Shown piece after piece: positions 1-8,913 of a stretch of 64,000 nucleotides of DNA (the stretch's first letter is position 1; each line of letters opens with the position of its first letter). The translations under genes were made by a program, and so were the position numbers. Below the pieces are notes generated by a model, which worked only from the letters and a program-made list of their open reading frames with translations, was not told where the DNA came from and did not search any database. Origin of the DNA: Haladaptatus sp. R4 (GTDB lineage: Archaea > Halobacteriota > Halobacteria > Halobacteriales > Haladaptataceae); NCBI RefSeq assembly GCF_001625445.1, contig NZ_LWHG01000021.1:372001-436000 (forward strand). Direction: 5' to 3'.

Positions 1-185
1 AAATCCCGCCGGAACGCGCCATCGTCCCGCTCTCGATGGCGACCGACGTGGACGGAGCGGATTCGGCGGACGCGGACACGCCGTGGCTCGAAACCCACCC
101 ATCGCTCGAAACGCGGTTGGAACGACTTCGTGAGGCCGAAGAGCAGTTCGAACGGGCATCGTCCGCCGGTAGCCCGGAGAACTGA
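1..185 (+). CDS. C-terminal end of an unidentified protein (partial)
   Basis: The frame entering at base 3 stays open for 60 codons and ends in TGA at 183-185. Third positions are G/C rich, as in real genes here. The visible end is acidic and finishes with a predicted helix around WLETHPSLETRLERLREAEE. The stop shares its last base with the ATG of the next gene (TGATG), which suggests co-transcription with the ModE-type regulator. A molybdate or tungstate role would fit that neighbour, but nothing in the visible residues shows it. I do not recognise the family. Confidence 0.6.
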   Translation, partial: IPPERAIVPLSMATDVDGADSADADTPWLETHPSLETRLERLREAEEQFERASSAGSPEN

Positions 186-924
186 TGTACCGAGCGGTAC
201 GACAGGTACTGACGATGGACGACGCGACGCCACGGGCGACGTTCGACGCACAACTCGTCTCCGGCGATGTCACGTTCGACGCACGGGACGTGCAACTGCT
301 TCGGGCGATAGACGAACACGGCTCGCTCAACGCGGCGGCGACCGCCCTCGGGCGGTCGTACGCCCACGCACAGCGCCGAGTCGTGACGCTGGAGGACGGT
401 TTCGGACCGCTCGTCCGCCGCGAACGCGGCGGGACGAGCGGCGGGGGGAGCACGTTGACCGACGAGGCGCGGCGACTCATCCAGCGATTCCGCCGACTCA
501 CGGCGGAACGTCCGGCCTCGCCGACGTGGACGAGACGGTTCTCGTCGGCACCGTCACCGAACGCGACGGCGAGTTCGGTCTCGTCGAGACGGACGTCGGC
601 GTCGTTCGGGCGCTCGTCCCGGCCGACGCCGACGCCGTGGAGGTACCCATCCGCTCCGACGTGATCACCCTCTACAGTCCCGACGCCGCGCCGCAGGGGG
701 ACGACACGAGCGCCAGAAACCAGTTTTCCGGGACGGTTGTGGCTGTCGAAGAGGGGAAACGAATCGCCCGCATCACCGTCGACGTCGGGGCCGAAACGCC
801 GTTCCTCGCGCTCGTCACGATGAACAGCGTCGAGCGGTTGGGACTGGAACCCGGTCGGCCGGTCGTCGCCTCGTTCAAGGCGACGACGACGCGGGCGGTT
901 CCGGTGGAGTTGAGGTCCGAATAA
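185..924 (+). pseudogene. ModE-type molybdate/tungstate-responsive regulator, frameshifted
   Basis: Two overlapping frames make one protein. Bases 185-508 encode an N-terminal LysR/ModE-like winged helix with the typical SLNAAATALGRSYAHAQRR segment. From about 508 the frame one base back encodes a ligand-binding TOBE-like domain that begins TSGLADVDETVLVGTV and ends ...VPVELRSE at 924. In haloarchaea this family has an N-terminal helix-turn-helix and a C-terminal TOBE region and is taken to sense oxyanions. The two parts join perfectly if one base is missing near 507-509, between codons for TAE and TSG. The start could be the ATG at 185, which overlaps the upstream stop, or the ATG at 215. 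As written the protein would end soon after the DNA-binding domain. Sequence error is at least as likely as true inactivation, because other genes in the window show the same kind of lesion. Confidence 0.75.
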
Positions 925-930
925 TCGGTC

Positions 931-1028
931 CGCGTCGAGAACTTCTCGGTCGGTTCGTTCGAGGGTTTCCCGGTCAATCCGCGTTGAGAACTTCTCGGTC
1001 GGTTCGTTCGAAGGTCTCCCGGTCGGTC
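931..1028. repeat. Two tandem copies of a 49-bp unit spanning the 3' end of the glycosyltransferase gene
   Basis: Units 931-979 and 980-1028 match at about 44 of 49 positions. Both contain the core GAGAACTTCTCGGTCGGTTC. The right copy lies inside the minus-strand glycosyltransferase gene and encodes part of its tail; the left copy holds its stop codon (974-976) and runs into the intergenic space. The repeat explains the echoing TDRE residues at the protein's end. Confidence 0.9.
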
Positions 1029-2224
1029 CGTCCGAGGATTTCGGCACACACGTCCACGAGACGCTTCGCCGACTGGTTCCACGAGTAGCGTTCCGCGACG
1101 GCCCGTCCTTGCTCCGAGAGTCGCGCCCGTAGCTCCGGCGACGAAACCGCCGTCGCTATCGCCGTCGCCAACTCCTCGGGGGTTTCCGGCGGGACGAGCA
1201 ACGCGGTTTCTCGGTCGATGGCGTACTCCGTGACGCCGTCGACCGACGTGGTGACGACGGGGGTGCCGCAGGCCAGCGCCTCCATGTTGACCATGCCGAA
1301 ACTCTCGTAGTGGGACGGCAAACAGGCCACGTCCGCGGCGGTGTAGTAACCCGGGAGTTCGTCGTGTGGAACCGCTCCGAGGACGGACACCGACGACGCC
1401 AGTTCGTGCTCCTCGATTCGCCGCTCCACTGCGTCCTCGTCCCCGCGACCGACGATGGAGAGGTGAACGTCGGTTCCGGCGTCGCGGGCCGCTGCAACCG
1501 CGTCGATGAGGTCGAAGACGCCTTTCGATTCCACGAAGCGACCGACGAACAGCACCGTCGGTTCTTCACGCTCGAATGCGGGCGGCGCGTCGGGGTGAAA
1601 CAGGTCAGTATCGACGCCCGGGTAGACGATGCCGTCGGGTTCGTAGCCGTGTTGCTCGACGAACTCCGCGTTCGTCTGCACCGAATTCACGACCGAGTGG
1701 CTGTCCGACAGCATCCCGTGGGCCGCCGTCCCGAGTCCCGTCCGCTCGAAGCCGTGGTACACGCGAATCACGGGGATGTCGAGGAGGTTCGAGAGGACGA
1801 TGTCCTCTAAGTAGTGGTGTGTCACGAGCACGTCGAGGGTTTCGTTCATCCGCGCAATCGTCCCGTCGCGCATCGCGCCGAGCAGGGGAACGAGTTTTCC
1901 CGTGATGGCGGGAAACACGCGAGTTGCGGCGTCGAACGCGGGGTCAGACAGTTGGACGATTTCCGCGTCCGTCGTGCGCATCTTCGACGTCAGTTCCCCG
2001 GATTCCGTGTAGAGGTAGGCCGACTGGTGTTCCGACAGCGCGTCGAGGAGTTCCTGCACGTACATCACGACACCGCCAGCGTCCCGCGTTCCCGCTTTCC
2101 GGTAGTACATCCCGATGGTCAACTCCGCCGCTCGCGCGTCGGTGGGACGACGCGCGTCGCCGTGTTCCGCCGTCGTCTCCGGACTCCCGACGACACGCTG
2201 GGACGGTCGATTACCACTGCTCAT
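974..2224 (-). CDS. GT4-family glycosyltransferase
   Basis: The 416-residue protein has the GT-B layout: an N-terminal Rossmann half, then a Glycos_transf_1 half. The second half holds LFVGRFVESKGVFDLI and the E-x7-E nucleotide-sugar motif ESFGMVNME at about residues 307-315, followed by ACGTPVV. It should move a sugar from a nucleotide donor to a lipid or glycan acceptor on the cytoplasmic side of the membrane, but the sequence does not give the sugar or acceptor. The flippase at 3923-5437 on the other strand supports a glycan-assembly setting. The first 35 residues are low complexity, so the true start may lie slightly inside. The last 20 residues come from a 49-bp tandem duplication. Confidence 0.9.
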   Translation of the reverse strand: MSSGNRPSQRVVGSPETTAEHGDARRPTDARAAELTIGMYYRKAGTRDAGGVVMYVQELLDALSEHQSAYLYTESGELTSKMRTTDAEIVQLSDPAFDAATRVFPAITGKLVPLLGAMRDGTIARMNETLDVLVTHHYLEDIVLSNLLDIPVIRVYHGFERTGLGTAAHGMLSDSHSVVNSVQTNAEFVEQHGYEPDGIVYPGVDTDLFHPDAPPAFEREEPTVLFVGRFVESKGVFDLIDAVAAARDAGTDVHLSIVGRGDEDAVERRIEEHELASSVSVLGAVPHDELPGYYTAADVACLPSHYESFGMVNMEALACGTPVVTTSVDGVTEYAIDRETALLVPPETPEELATAIATAVSSPELRARLSEQGRAVAERYSWNQSAKRLVDVCAEILGRTDRETFERTDREVLNAD

Positions 2225-2411
2225 TTCCCGATGCTACAGGGGTATTACACTTTGTTATGCGTCGTCGGAACCAATCGGGGGGCGTCGTTCACGTAATCAA
2301 TCGGGACCACAAAATAGAGACGGCGAGTGCTACGGCTTCGACAGGAACGCGGTGTCGTCGTAGTACGGACCACCTACCGCAAAAATACGTTTCCGACGTT
2401 CGCTCTCAGTA

Positions 2412-3644
2412 TCAACCCAGCAGCGCGTGAAGTTGACTGAAATCAACACAATACTGTTTGCCGTTGTAGGTGAAACAGAAGTCACGCGAACCGGGGGCGG
2501 CCGCGTTCTTCGTCCCCTTCTTCATCGCCGGATCGCTCGGTTTTTTCGCCTTCTTGGCCTTTTTAGCTTTCTTGGCCTTCTTTTTCGACTGCTTTGCCTT
2601 CTTGCTCTTTTTGGCCTTCTTTGCGTTCTTCTTCTTCGACTTGCCGCCGGTCTTCGAACTTCCGCCGGACGACGTCACGCCGGTTGCGGCCTGCTTCGCG
2701 GTCGTGGGTGCGGCCTTCGGCGCTTCGTGCGACGGGTTGCTGCCGACGTTCGTCGTCTCGACGTTGCCGATGAGGCTGCCTTTGATCTGCGAATCTGTGA
2801 CCTCGAACGTCGTGTGCGCCGCGACGAGCGCGGAGGCCCCGCCGTTGGTGTCCGCGTCGGTGCAGTCGATGTCGCAGTTCTCGAACGTGACGACGTCGCT
2901 CGTCGTCCCGTAGCCGTCGTAGACGCCGCGGGAGTTCACGACGCCGCCGTTGATCGGGTGGAGCGGAACGTCGTTCGTGTTGTAGATGACGGTATTCTTC
3001 ACCGTCGTGCCGTCCGTCGCCACGCGAAGGTGGCTGATGTTGTTGTTCTTCAGGAGACAGCCATCGAACGCCAGCGTCCCGCCGCCGCCGCTGGATTTGG
3101 CCGCGCCGCCCGCGTAAATCGCGTTGCCCGTCCAGCCGTTCATCGTGACGCCGGTGAGGTCGATGTGACCCGCGAAGGACGCCGGAATTCCGATCGCGCC
3201 CTTGCGAATCATGTCACCGGAGACGCCGTCGCCCATGTAGACGTGCTCGATGGTCCCGGTTCCCGACGCCGTGATGAGGTTCGGGTAGCCACCGAGGTTC
3301 TTCCCCGGCGGGTGGGGACCGCTCACGTCGGACGCGCCGCTGAAACCGACGTTGCGGATCGTCCAGTCGGATCCGCTCGCGATGATGCGAACGTCAGCGC
3401 CCGACGCGCTGATGTCGATGAGTTTGTTTTCGAACGTCTCGCCGCTCCCGACGGTGAACTGCTTCGCCGTGTTCGCGGGAATCGTGATCGTCTCGTACTC
3501 CTTCGCCGCGCCGAGACCGGTCGCAGCGCCAGCACCGGCGGCCGCAACCGCGGCCGTTCCGGTCAGTTTCAGATACGAACGGCGGTCGAACGAACTGCCG
3601 TCCGCTCCGCTATCGTTTTTTGTCGTACTGCAATCGCGTGCCAT
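2412..3644 (-). CDS. Tat-exported right-handed beta-helix protein with lysine-rich tail
   Basis: I chose the ATG at 3644 (MARDCSTTKN), giving 410 residues. An upstream ATG at 3704 adds 20 residues that do not look like leader sequence. A twin-arginine motif (RRSYLKLTG, from about residue 21) and a hydrophobic alanine/glycine stretch indicate Tat export. The body is rich in G, N, T and V with short repeated strands, as in parallel beta-helix proteins that bind or cut polysaccharide; I cannot name catalytic residues. Residues 331-368 are almost only K, A and S, in repeats such as KKAKKAKK, followed by a short end with two cysteines (FCFTYNGKQYC). Such a basic segment is unusual in a halophile surface protein. 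It may bind acidic glycans or the S-layer, which is inference. Confidence 0.85.
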   Translation of the reverse strand: MARDCSTTKNDSGADGSSFDRRSYLKLTGTAAVAAAGAGAATGLGAAKEYETITIPANTAKQFTVGSGETFENKLIDISASGADVRIIASGSDWTIRNVGFSGASDVSGPHPPGKNLGGYPNLITASGTGTIEHVYMGDGVSGDMIRKGAIGIPASFAGHIDLTGVTMNGWTGNAIYAGGAAKSSGGGGTLAFDGCLLKNNNISHLRVATDGTTVKNTVIYNTNDVPLHPINGGVVNSRGVYDGYGTTSDVVTFENCDIDCTDADTNGGASALVAAHTTFEVTDSQIKGSLIGNVETTNVGSNPSHEAPKAAPTTAKQAATGVTSSGGSSKTGGKSKKKNAKKAKKSKKAKQSKKKAKKAKKAKKAKKPSDPAMKKGTKNAAAPGSRDFCFTYNGKQYCVDFSQLHALLG

Positions 3645-3922
3645 GCGGTCTTCAATGCAAAGAGATCGATTAATATTCTTTCGGTGTCGTTCCACACATA
3701 TCAACTAATCTGAAAGTAACAACGAAATCGATGACTCGCTGGAATTATCATGATCGTTGTTCACATGGCTCTTTCGGTGTGGGTTCGGGTGAGGCGGATG
3801 AGAGCGATTACTCCGCCGTACGGCGTCCATAACAAAGCCACTCGGCCGATTTGATTGTCCCACCGTGAATTCGAGAACGCAACGAGGCCGCGAGCACCAC
3901 GCTTATCCACGGAACTACCGGA

Positions 3923-5437
3923 ATGGCGACGAGTGAAAACCACCTCTCGAAACTGCTGTCGAGTTCGGTCCTCATCGTCGTCGGCGTCATCGTCGCGTCC
4001 ATCGGTCGACTGATCGAGCGCGTCATCGTCGCCCACTGGTTCTCGCCGCAACTCTACGGCGAGATGACCATCGCACTCGCCATCATGACCATCGGGGCGA
4101 CCGTCTCGCTCGTCGGGTTGAACGACGGGATTCCGCGATTCGTCTCCCGCTACGACGACGACCGGGACGTGCGCGGCGTCTGGCTGTTCGGACTGGGCTT
4201 CTCGCTCGTCGTCAGCGTCCTCGTCTCGCTCGTCCTGTACCTGAACATCGACCACATCACGGTCGCGCTGTTCGAGACGAGCGCCGCGACCGACCTGCTC
4301 CGCCTGTTCATTCTCACGATTCCGATCACGACGGGGCTAACCGTCGGCGTGAGCGCGCTCCGCGGCATGGAGAACACGCGCTACAAACTGTACACGAAGG
4401 ACCTTCTCTACCCGTGTCTCCGAATCCTCCTGCTCGTCGCGCTCGTCGCGGGAGGGTTGAACCTCGCGTCCATCGGCTACGCCTACCTCGTCGCCACGCT
4501 CTGCACGGTGGTCGTGGTCTACTTCCTCTCGAACCGCCTCGTCCGACTCGTCGGCCCCGTGCGAACGCACACCCGCGAACTGCTGACCTACTCGGCCCCG
4601 CTCATCGTGACGATGGTGCTCTCGATCCTGCTCACGCGGATGGACACCATCATGCTCGCCCAGTTTCGCACCTCGAACGAAGTCGGGGTCTACAACGCCG
4701 CCTACCCGCTGGCGAACAGCCTCCTCATGGTCATCTCCTCGTTCGGGTATCTCTACCTGCCGCTCACGTCCAGACTCGACGCCGACGGCGAGCGCGACGA
4801 GGTGACGAGCATCTACCGCATCACGACGAAGTGGATTTACGTCCTCACCTTCCCCGCGTTTCTGGTGTTCACCGTCTTCCCGGACGATACCCTCTCGATC
4901 TTCTTCGGGTCGGGGTACACGGGCGGCGGTATCGCGCTCGCAATCCTCTCGGTCGGGTTTTTCACCAGCGCGGCGGCGGGACGGAACCGGACGACGCTCG
5001 CCGCGCTCGGTCACACGAAAGCGATTCTGGGGGTCGATATTCTGACGCTCGCGCTCAACTTCGTCGCCAACCTCCTCCTCATTCCGACGTACGGCATCGT
5101 CGGTGCCGCCGTCGCCTCCTCAGGGGCGTACGTCGTCCGAAACCTCGCGCTCAACCTCGTGCTCTGGTCGAAATGCGACATCACGCCGTTCGCCTCGTCC
5201 ACGAACCGGACGTACGTCGTCCTTCCGCTCGTCCTCTTCCCGGTCGCCCTGGGCGCGTCCCGCTGGGTGACGTTGACGCTCGTGACGCTGCCCGTCTTTC
5301 TGGTCTGCACCGGCCTCCTCGGACTCGTCGCCGTCGTCCTCGCCGGGGGACTCCAACCGGAGGACGGCGCGCTCATCGAGTTCGTCGAGGGCGCACTCGG
5401 CATCGAGATGCCCACCATCGAGCGCTACGTTCCCTGA
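3923..5437 (+). CDS. Polysaccharide/oligosaccharide flippase (MOP superfamily, Wzx-like)
   Basis: The 504-residue protein is almost wholly membrane-embedded, with about 12-14 hydrophobic helices. It has the N-terminal pattern of polysaccharide exporters (SSSVLIVVGVIVASIGRLIE) and internal loops such as YDDDRDVRGVW and TRMDTIMLAQF. Proteins of this family turn lipid-linked glycans across the cytoplasmic membrane for N-glycosylation or exopolysaccharide. It stands alone on this strand, with 278 bp between its start and that of the divergent beta-helix gene. The glycosyltransferase further left supports a glycan role. The substrate is unknown. Confidence 0.88.
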   Translation: MATSENHLSKLLSSSVLIVVGVIVASIGRLIERVIVAHWFSPQLYGEMTIALAIMTIGATVSLVGLNDGIPRFVSRYDDDRDVRGVWLFGLGFSLVVSVLVSLVLYLNIDHITVALFETSAATDLLRLFILTIPITTGLTVGVSALRGMENTRYKLYTKDLLYPCLRILLLVALVAGGLNLASIGYAYLVATLCTVVVVYFLSNRLVRLVGPVRTHTRELLTYSAPLIVTMVLSILLTRMDTIMLAQFRTSNEVGVYNAAYPLANSLLMVISSFGYLYLPLTSRLDADGERDEVTSIYRITTKWIYVLTFPAFLVFTVFPDDTLSIFFGSGYTGGGIALAILSVGFFTSAAAGRNRTTLAALGHTKAILGVDILTLALNFVANLLLIPTYGIVGAAVASSGAYVVRNLALNLVLWSKCDITPFASSTNRTYVVLPLVLFPVALGASRWVTLTLVTLPVFLVCTGLLGLVAVVLAGGLQPEDGALIEFVEGALGIEMPTIERYVP

Positions 5438-5563
5438 CTCGAATCGTTGCCGTTGCCGACAGCCTTTTTATCCCCGTGACGTTACGGAGACCATGGTCGC
5501 ACAGACGATTGATCGCGTTCCGCGAGAACAGTAGCCAACTCATTCTGATTACCGGAGGTATCG

Positions 5564-6348
5564 ATGCTGACCAGTAGCCACGCCCTCGCCCGCACGGGAC
5601 TCGACGCCGCCGCACTGAAACCCGCAGAGTGTGACGTGCGGCGAGCGCACGACTTGCCGTTCGAGACGATCACCATCGACTACGAAGGGCGCGAGCACCT
5701 CCCCGACGAGGCGGTGCTCCGCGAACTGGCGGCGGCAAAGAACGTCCTGATGACGGTTCCGATCCGGGCCGACGGGTTCGACCCCCTCGGCGACGATTCG
5801 CTGTTCGACCGACTCCCCGAAGGGGTCGGGACGGTGTTCGTCGCCGGACACGCCGCGTATCTCGACGACGAGGAGAAACGGCGTGCGGTCGCGCGCGCCT
5901 CGGCGCGGCGCTGGAGCGGTCGCCCGACGCGTGGGTCGGCACCGAAGGGATCGAACGAATCGCCACCGCCACGGGCGCGACGCAGTTCGAACTGCTGTCG
6001 CGCTCGACCGACCGGGACGTTCGAGCGCTTCGCTCGGCCGGATTCGAGGGAACGGTCGCGGTGTACGCCCCGACCGTCCTCACGGACGACGAGGACACGA
6101 TCCTCGATTCGGTCGGGGCGTACGTCTCCCGACGACGACCCGTGGCACGGGCGCTCCCGGACGACGCACCGGCGGATGCCAGCGCCGACGGCCGCGCGCG
6201 GCGCGTCCTATCGGCGGCGAGCCGTGATTTCGCGCTCGTCGGAACCGAACGGGAAATCGGCGAACGGGTCGAGGAACTGAAGACGGCCGGGGTGGACCTC
6301 GTGGTCGGGTATCCCGCCCGCGGACTCGACTCGTTCCTCGGTCGATAA
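5564..6348 (+). pseudogene. Luciferase-like (LLM-fold) haloarchaeal protein, frameshifted
   Basis: The first frame (5564 to about 5898) reads MLTSSHALARTGLDAAALKP through RRAVARA. The frame one base back then continues LGAALERSPDAWVGTEGIER to the stop at 6348. Joined, the protein is about 262 residues. Its end (FALVGTEREIGERVEELKTA, then GVDLVVGYPARG) resembles the last beta-alpha unit of F420- or FMN-dependent luciferase-like oxidoreductases, although it is shorter than most of them. One C missing in the GCGCGCGCCTCGG stretch near 5897-5899 explains the break. A TATA-like CCTTTTTATCCC lies about 100 bp upstream. Function is unknown; the family match is moderate. Confidence 0.6.
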
Positions 6349-6433
6349 CGGCCGAAATCGTCCCGTACGTCCGTTTTTTCTCCCATCGCCGCGACACCCA
6401 GTTTCAAATACCACGGCTGCAATACAAACCGTC

Positions 6434-7198
6434 ATGAGCCGACTTGCAGAACACACGACGACCACCGCGGGCGACGCGCTCGCCGACGTGGACGTCGCAT
6501 TACTCCCGACGGGAAGCGTCGAACAACACGGGCCAGCCCTCCCATTAGGAACCGATTTCATGGCGGCACAGGCGGTCGCGGGGGAACTCGCCGACCGCGA
6601 CGACGTCGCCGTCCTCCCGACGATTCCGGTCGGGGTCAGCGAACACCACCGCCAGTTCGACGGGACCCTGTGGACCGACCCGACGACGTTCGAGAACTAC
6701 GTCTCGGACATCGTCTCCAGCATCGCCAGCCACGGCGTGCGGAAGGTCGTCATCGTGAACGGGCACGGGGGCAACGACGGCGCGCTCCGCCGGGTCGCGC
6801 GCCGCGTCCGACGCGCGGAAGTCGCCTACGCCGTCCCGTGGAACTGGTGGAGCGGTATCGACGACGTGCTCGAAGACGAGTTCGGGATGGGAATCACGCA
6901 CGCCGACGAAATCGAGACGAGCATGCTCCTCGAAGTCGCCGAGGAACTCGTCCGCGAGGCCGCGCTCGAAGCGGCCGAGGCGGGCGCGAACGACGTGTGG
7001 GGCGAGGACGTTCACGGAGCCAACATCGGGTTCGATACGGCCGACTTCTCCGAAAGCGGCGTCGTCGGGCACCCGACGCGCGGATCGCGCGAGGCGGGCG
7101 AACGATTGCTCACGAGTTCGAGCGACGAACTCGCCGCGTTGGTCCAATGGCTCGCCGAACGGGATATCGCGGATCTGTGGCCACAGGAGCACCGATGA
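6434..7198 (+). CDS. Creatininase-family metal-dependent amidohydrolase
   Basis: The 254-residue protein has the two family signatures: the metal-binding SVEQHGPALPLGTD (residues 28-41; E30, H32 and D41 are the likely ligands) and NGHGGND (109-115). The family covers creatininase and the archaeal FAPy deformylase ArfB of riboflavin/F420 synthesis. ArfB is attractive in an F420-using archaeon but is not proven by sequence alone. The gene overlaps the next one by ATGA (7195-7198), so the two are translationally coupled and may act in one pathway with the flavin-dependent amino-acid-oxidase-type enzyme. Confidence 0.85.
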   Translation: MSRLAEHTTTTAGDALADVDVALLPTGSVEQHGPALPLGTDFMAAQAVAGELADRDDVAVLPTIPVGVSEHHRQFDGTLWTDPTTFENYVSDIVSSIASHGVRKVVIVNGHGGNDGALRRVARRVRRAEVAYAVPWNWWSGIDDVLEDEFGMGITHADEIETSMLLEVAEELVREAALEAAEAGANDVWGEDVHGANIGFDTADFSESGVVGHPTRGSREAGERLLTSSSDELAALVQWLAERDIADLWPQEHR

Positions 7199-8379
7199 AG
7201 GTCGGCATCGTCGGCGGCGGTGCGGTCGGCCTGACGGCGGCCCACGACCTCGCTGTGCGCGGTACCGACGTGACGCTGTTCGAGGCGGGCGAAATTCCGA
7301 ACGAAGGGGAGAGCACCTCGCGGGCGGCGGGCGTGCTCTACGACGCCTTCGCCGCCCCGGAGGACGCCCGTATCGGAAGCCGCGCGATAGAGCGCTTCCG
7401 CGAGTTTTCCGGAACAGGGGGATTCGAGTTCGTGGAGACGCCGTACGTCTGGTTCGCCCGCACCGGCGACGAGAAGCGCGCCGCTGCGATCCGCGAGCAG
7501 GTGCCTCGAATGCGCGAACAGGGACGCGACGTCGCGTTCATCCACGCCTCGGAACTGAAAGAACGGTTTCCGGCGGTGAACGTCGAGGACGTCGGCATCG
7601 CCGCAATCGCCCGCAACACCGGATGCACCGACCCCGGAAGCTACGCCAGGATGATGGCGGCGGAAGCGGAGACGGAGGGCGCGGAGATTCGAACCGAGAC
7701 GCCGATTCGGATTCGACTTGGGGACGAGGGGGCGGACGACCCTCGAATCGTTCCGCTGGCCGACGGCGACGCTTCCGGCGAATCGTTCGACGCCATCGTC
7801 GTCGCGGCCGGATCGCACACGAAACGCGTGTTCGCGGAGGCGGGAATCCCCGTCGCGCTCAAACCGTACCGCGTGCAGGCGCTCACCTGCGAGTTCGACG
7901 CCGACACGCCGATGCTGTACGACGCCACCGAGGGCTACTACCTACGGCCACACCCCGAGGGGCTTCTGGCCGGGGACGGGACGGAAGAGGTCGAGAGCGA
8001 CCCCACCGATTGGAAACACGAAAGCGACGACGCGTTCGTCGCCGCGATGGAGGAACGGCTCTCCCATCGGCTCGATTTCGAATCGGACACGGAATCCGAA
8101 CCGAAGACGGAATTCGAACCGGCGTCGGAACCGACCGTCGAACGCGCGTGGGCGGGGCTCTGCACCGCGACGCCAGACTACGACCCGTTGCTCGGCGAAC
8201 TCCGACCGAACTGCTACGTCGCCGCTGGCTGGCAGGGCCACGGGTTCATGCGCTCCCCGGCGCTCGGTGAAGCCATCGCGAAGGACGTGCTCGGCGAGGG
8301 CGGCGTCCCGGAGTTCGACCCGACACGCTTCGCTGGCGACGAGGAGTTCGAAATCGTGGAAGGAATGGCCGTCGAGTAG
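7195..8379 (+). CDS. FAD-dependent oxidoreductase, D-amino-acid oxidase (DAO) family
   Basis: The 394-residue protein starts MKVGIVGGGAVGLTAAHDLA, a Rossmann GxGxxG fold that binds the FAD ADP moiety. It ends with the second FAD segment (NCYVAAGWQGHGFMRSPALG) typical of the DAO/glycine-oxidase/sarcosine-oxidase group. Such enzymes oxidise an amine or amino acid and pass electrons to oxygen or another acceptor. A low-complexity acidic insert rich in E, S, T and P (about residues 295-320) is probably a lineage-specific loop. It is coupled to the creatininase gene by a 4-base overlap. The substrate is not evident. Confidence 0.87.
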   Translation: MKVGIVGGGAVGLTAAHDLAVRGTDVTLFEAGEIPNEGESTSRAAGVLYDAFAAPEDARIGSRAIERFREFSGTGGFEFVETPYVWFARTGDEKRAAAIREQVPRMREQGRDVAFIHASELKERFPAVNVEDVGIAAIARNTGCTDPGSYARMMAAEAETEGAEIRTETPIRIRLGDEGADDPRIVPLADGDASGESFDAIVVAAGSHTKRVFAEAGIPVALKPYRVQALTCEFDADTPMLYDATEGYYLRPHPEGLLAGDGTEEVESDPTDWKHESDDAFVAAMEERLSHRLDFESDTESEPKTEFEPASEPTVERAWAGLCTATPDYDPLLGELRPNCYVAAGWQGHGFMRSPALGEAIAKDVLGEGGVPEFDPTRFAGDEEFEIVEGMAVE

Positions 8380-8380
8380 G

Positions 8381-8758
8381 TTATTCGGACTTCGGTACGG
8401 TCACGCGGAGCGTTCCCGAGTCGGTCAGCGTCGCCGTCGCTTCGTTCGCATCGACCTTCGCGTCGGACGGGAGTTCGACCTCCCCGTCGAGCGACATCCC
8501 GCGACCGGGGAACACCATGTCGAACCCCTCGTGGAAGTCGCGGAAGCGGTCGATCCGAACGAGGACGGAGTCCTCGACGAATCGGACTTGCACGTCGCTT
8601 CCCGTCGCACCTGCCGCGTCGAACACGACGAGGTAGGCGTCCTCGCTTTCGAGCAGGTCGGCCGGGATGGGACGTGATTCCTGTACCTTGCTCGCGGCAC
8701 GGCCGACCTTCGATGCGACGGCCGTCACGGTCGAGCGCCCGAGGTCGCGGAGCGTCAT
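8381..8758 (-). CDS. Hsp20/alpha-crystallin-type small heat shock protein
   Basis: The 125-residue protein has a short N-terminal arm and then a beta-sandwich that resembles the alpha-crystallin domain: DAYLVVFDAAGATGSDVQVR, DSVLVRIDRFRD, and a closing LRVTVPK strand. Members of this family keep unfolding proteins soluble. The match is weaker than for classic Hsp20, since the usual A-x-x-x-G-V-L motif appears only as ATLTDSGTLRVTVPKSE. The start ATG overlaps the stop of the upstream zinc micro-protein gene by 4 bases, so the two form an operon on the minus strand. Confidence 0.8.
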   Translation of the reverse strand: MTLRDLGRSTVTAVASKVGRAASKVQESRPIPADLLESEDAYLVVFDAAGATGSDVQVRFVEDSVLVRIDRFRDFHEGFDMVFPGRGMSLDGEVELPSDAKVDANEATATLTDSGTLRVTVPKSE

Positions 8759-8913
8759 AGTTCGATGGCTTCGAGGCAATCGGTTTCGCCGCAGTACGGG
8801 CACTGGAAGTCGTCCACTCCCACGTCGTCCGGCATATCGTAGGTGTAGTGCATCTCGAACATGTCCATCTCGCAGTCGTCGTCCGTACACTTGACCTCAA
8901 GCGTCGCAGGCAT
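8755..8913 (-). CDS. 52-residue zinc micro-protein (two Cys pairs)
   Basis: The frame reads MPATLEVKCTDDDCEMDMFE and continues to CPYCGETDCLEAIEL before TGA at 8755-8757. The Cys pairs (C-x4-C, then CPYC with a following C) suggest a single zinc site. Small CPxCG-type zinc proteins are numerous in haloarchaea and mostly unassigned. It leads a two-gene operon with the Hsp20-like gene (4-base overlap). Confidence 0.8.
   Translation of the reverse strand: MPATLEVKCTDDDCEMDMFEMHYTYDMPDDVGVDDFQCPYCGETDCLEAIEL

Noticed and set aside
185-924. Programmed ribosomal frameshifting as the cause of the split genes
   Set aside because: Slippery heptamers and downstream pseudoknots are not evident, and seven unrelated genes with breaks at different domain positions argue against it.
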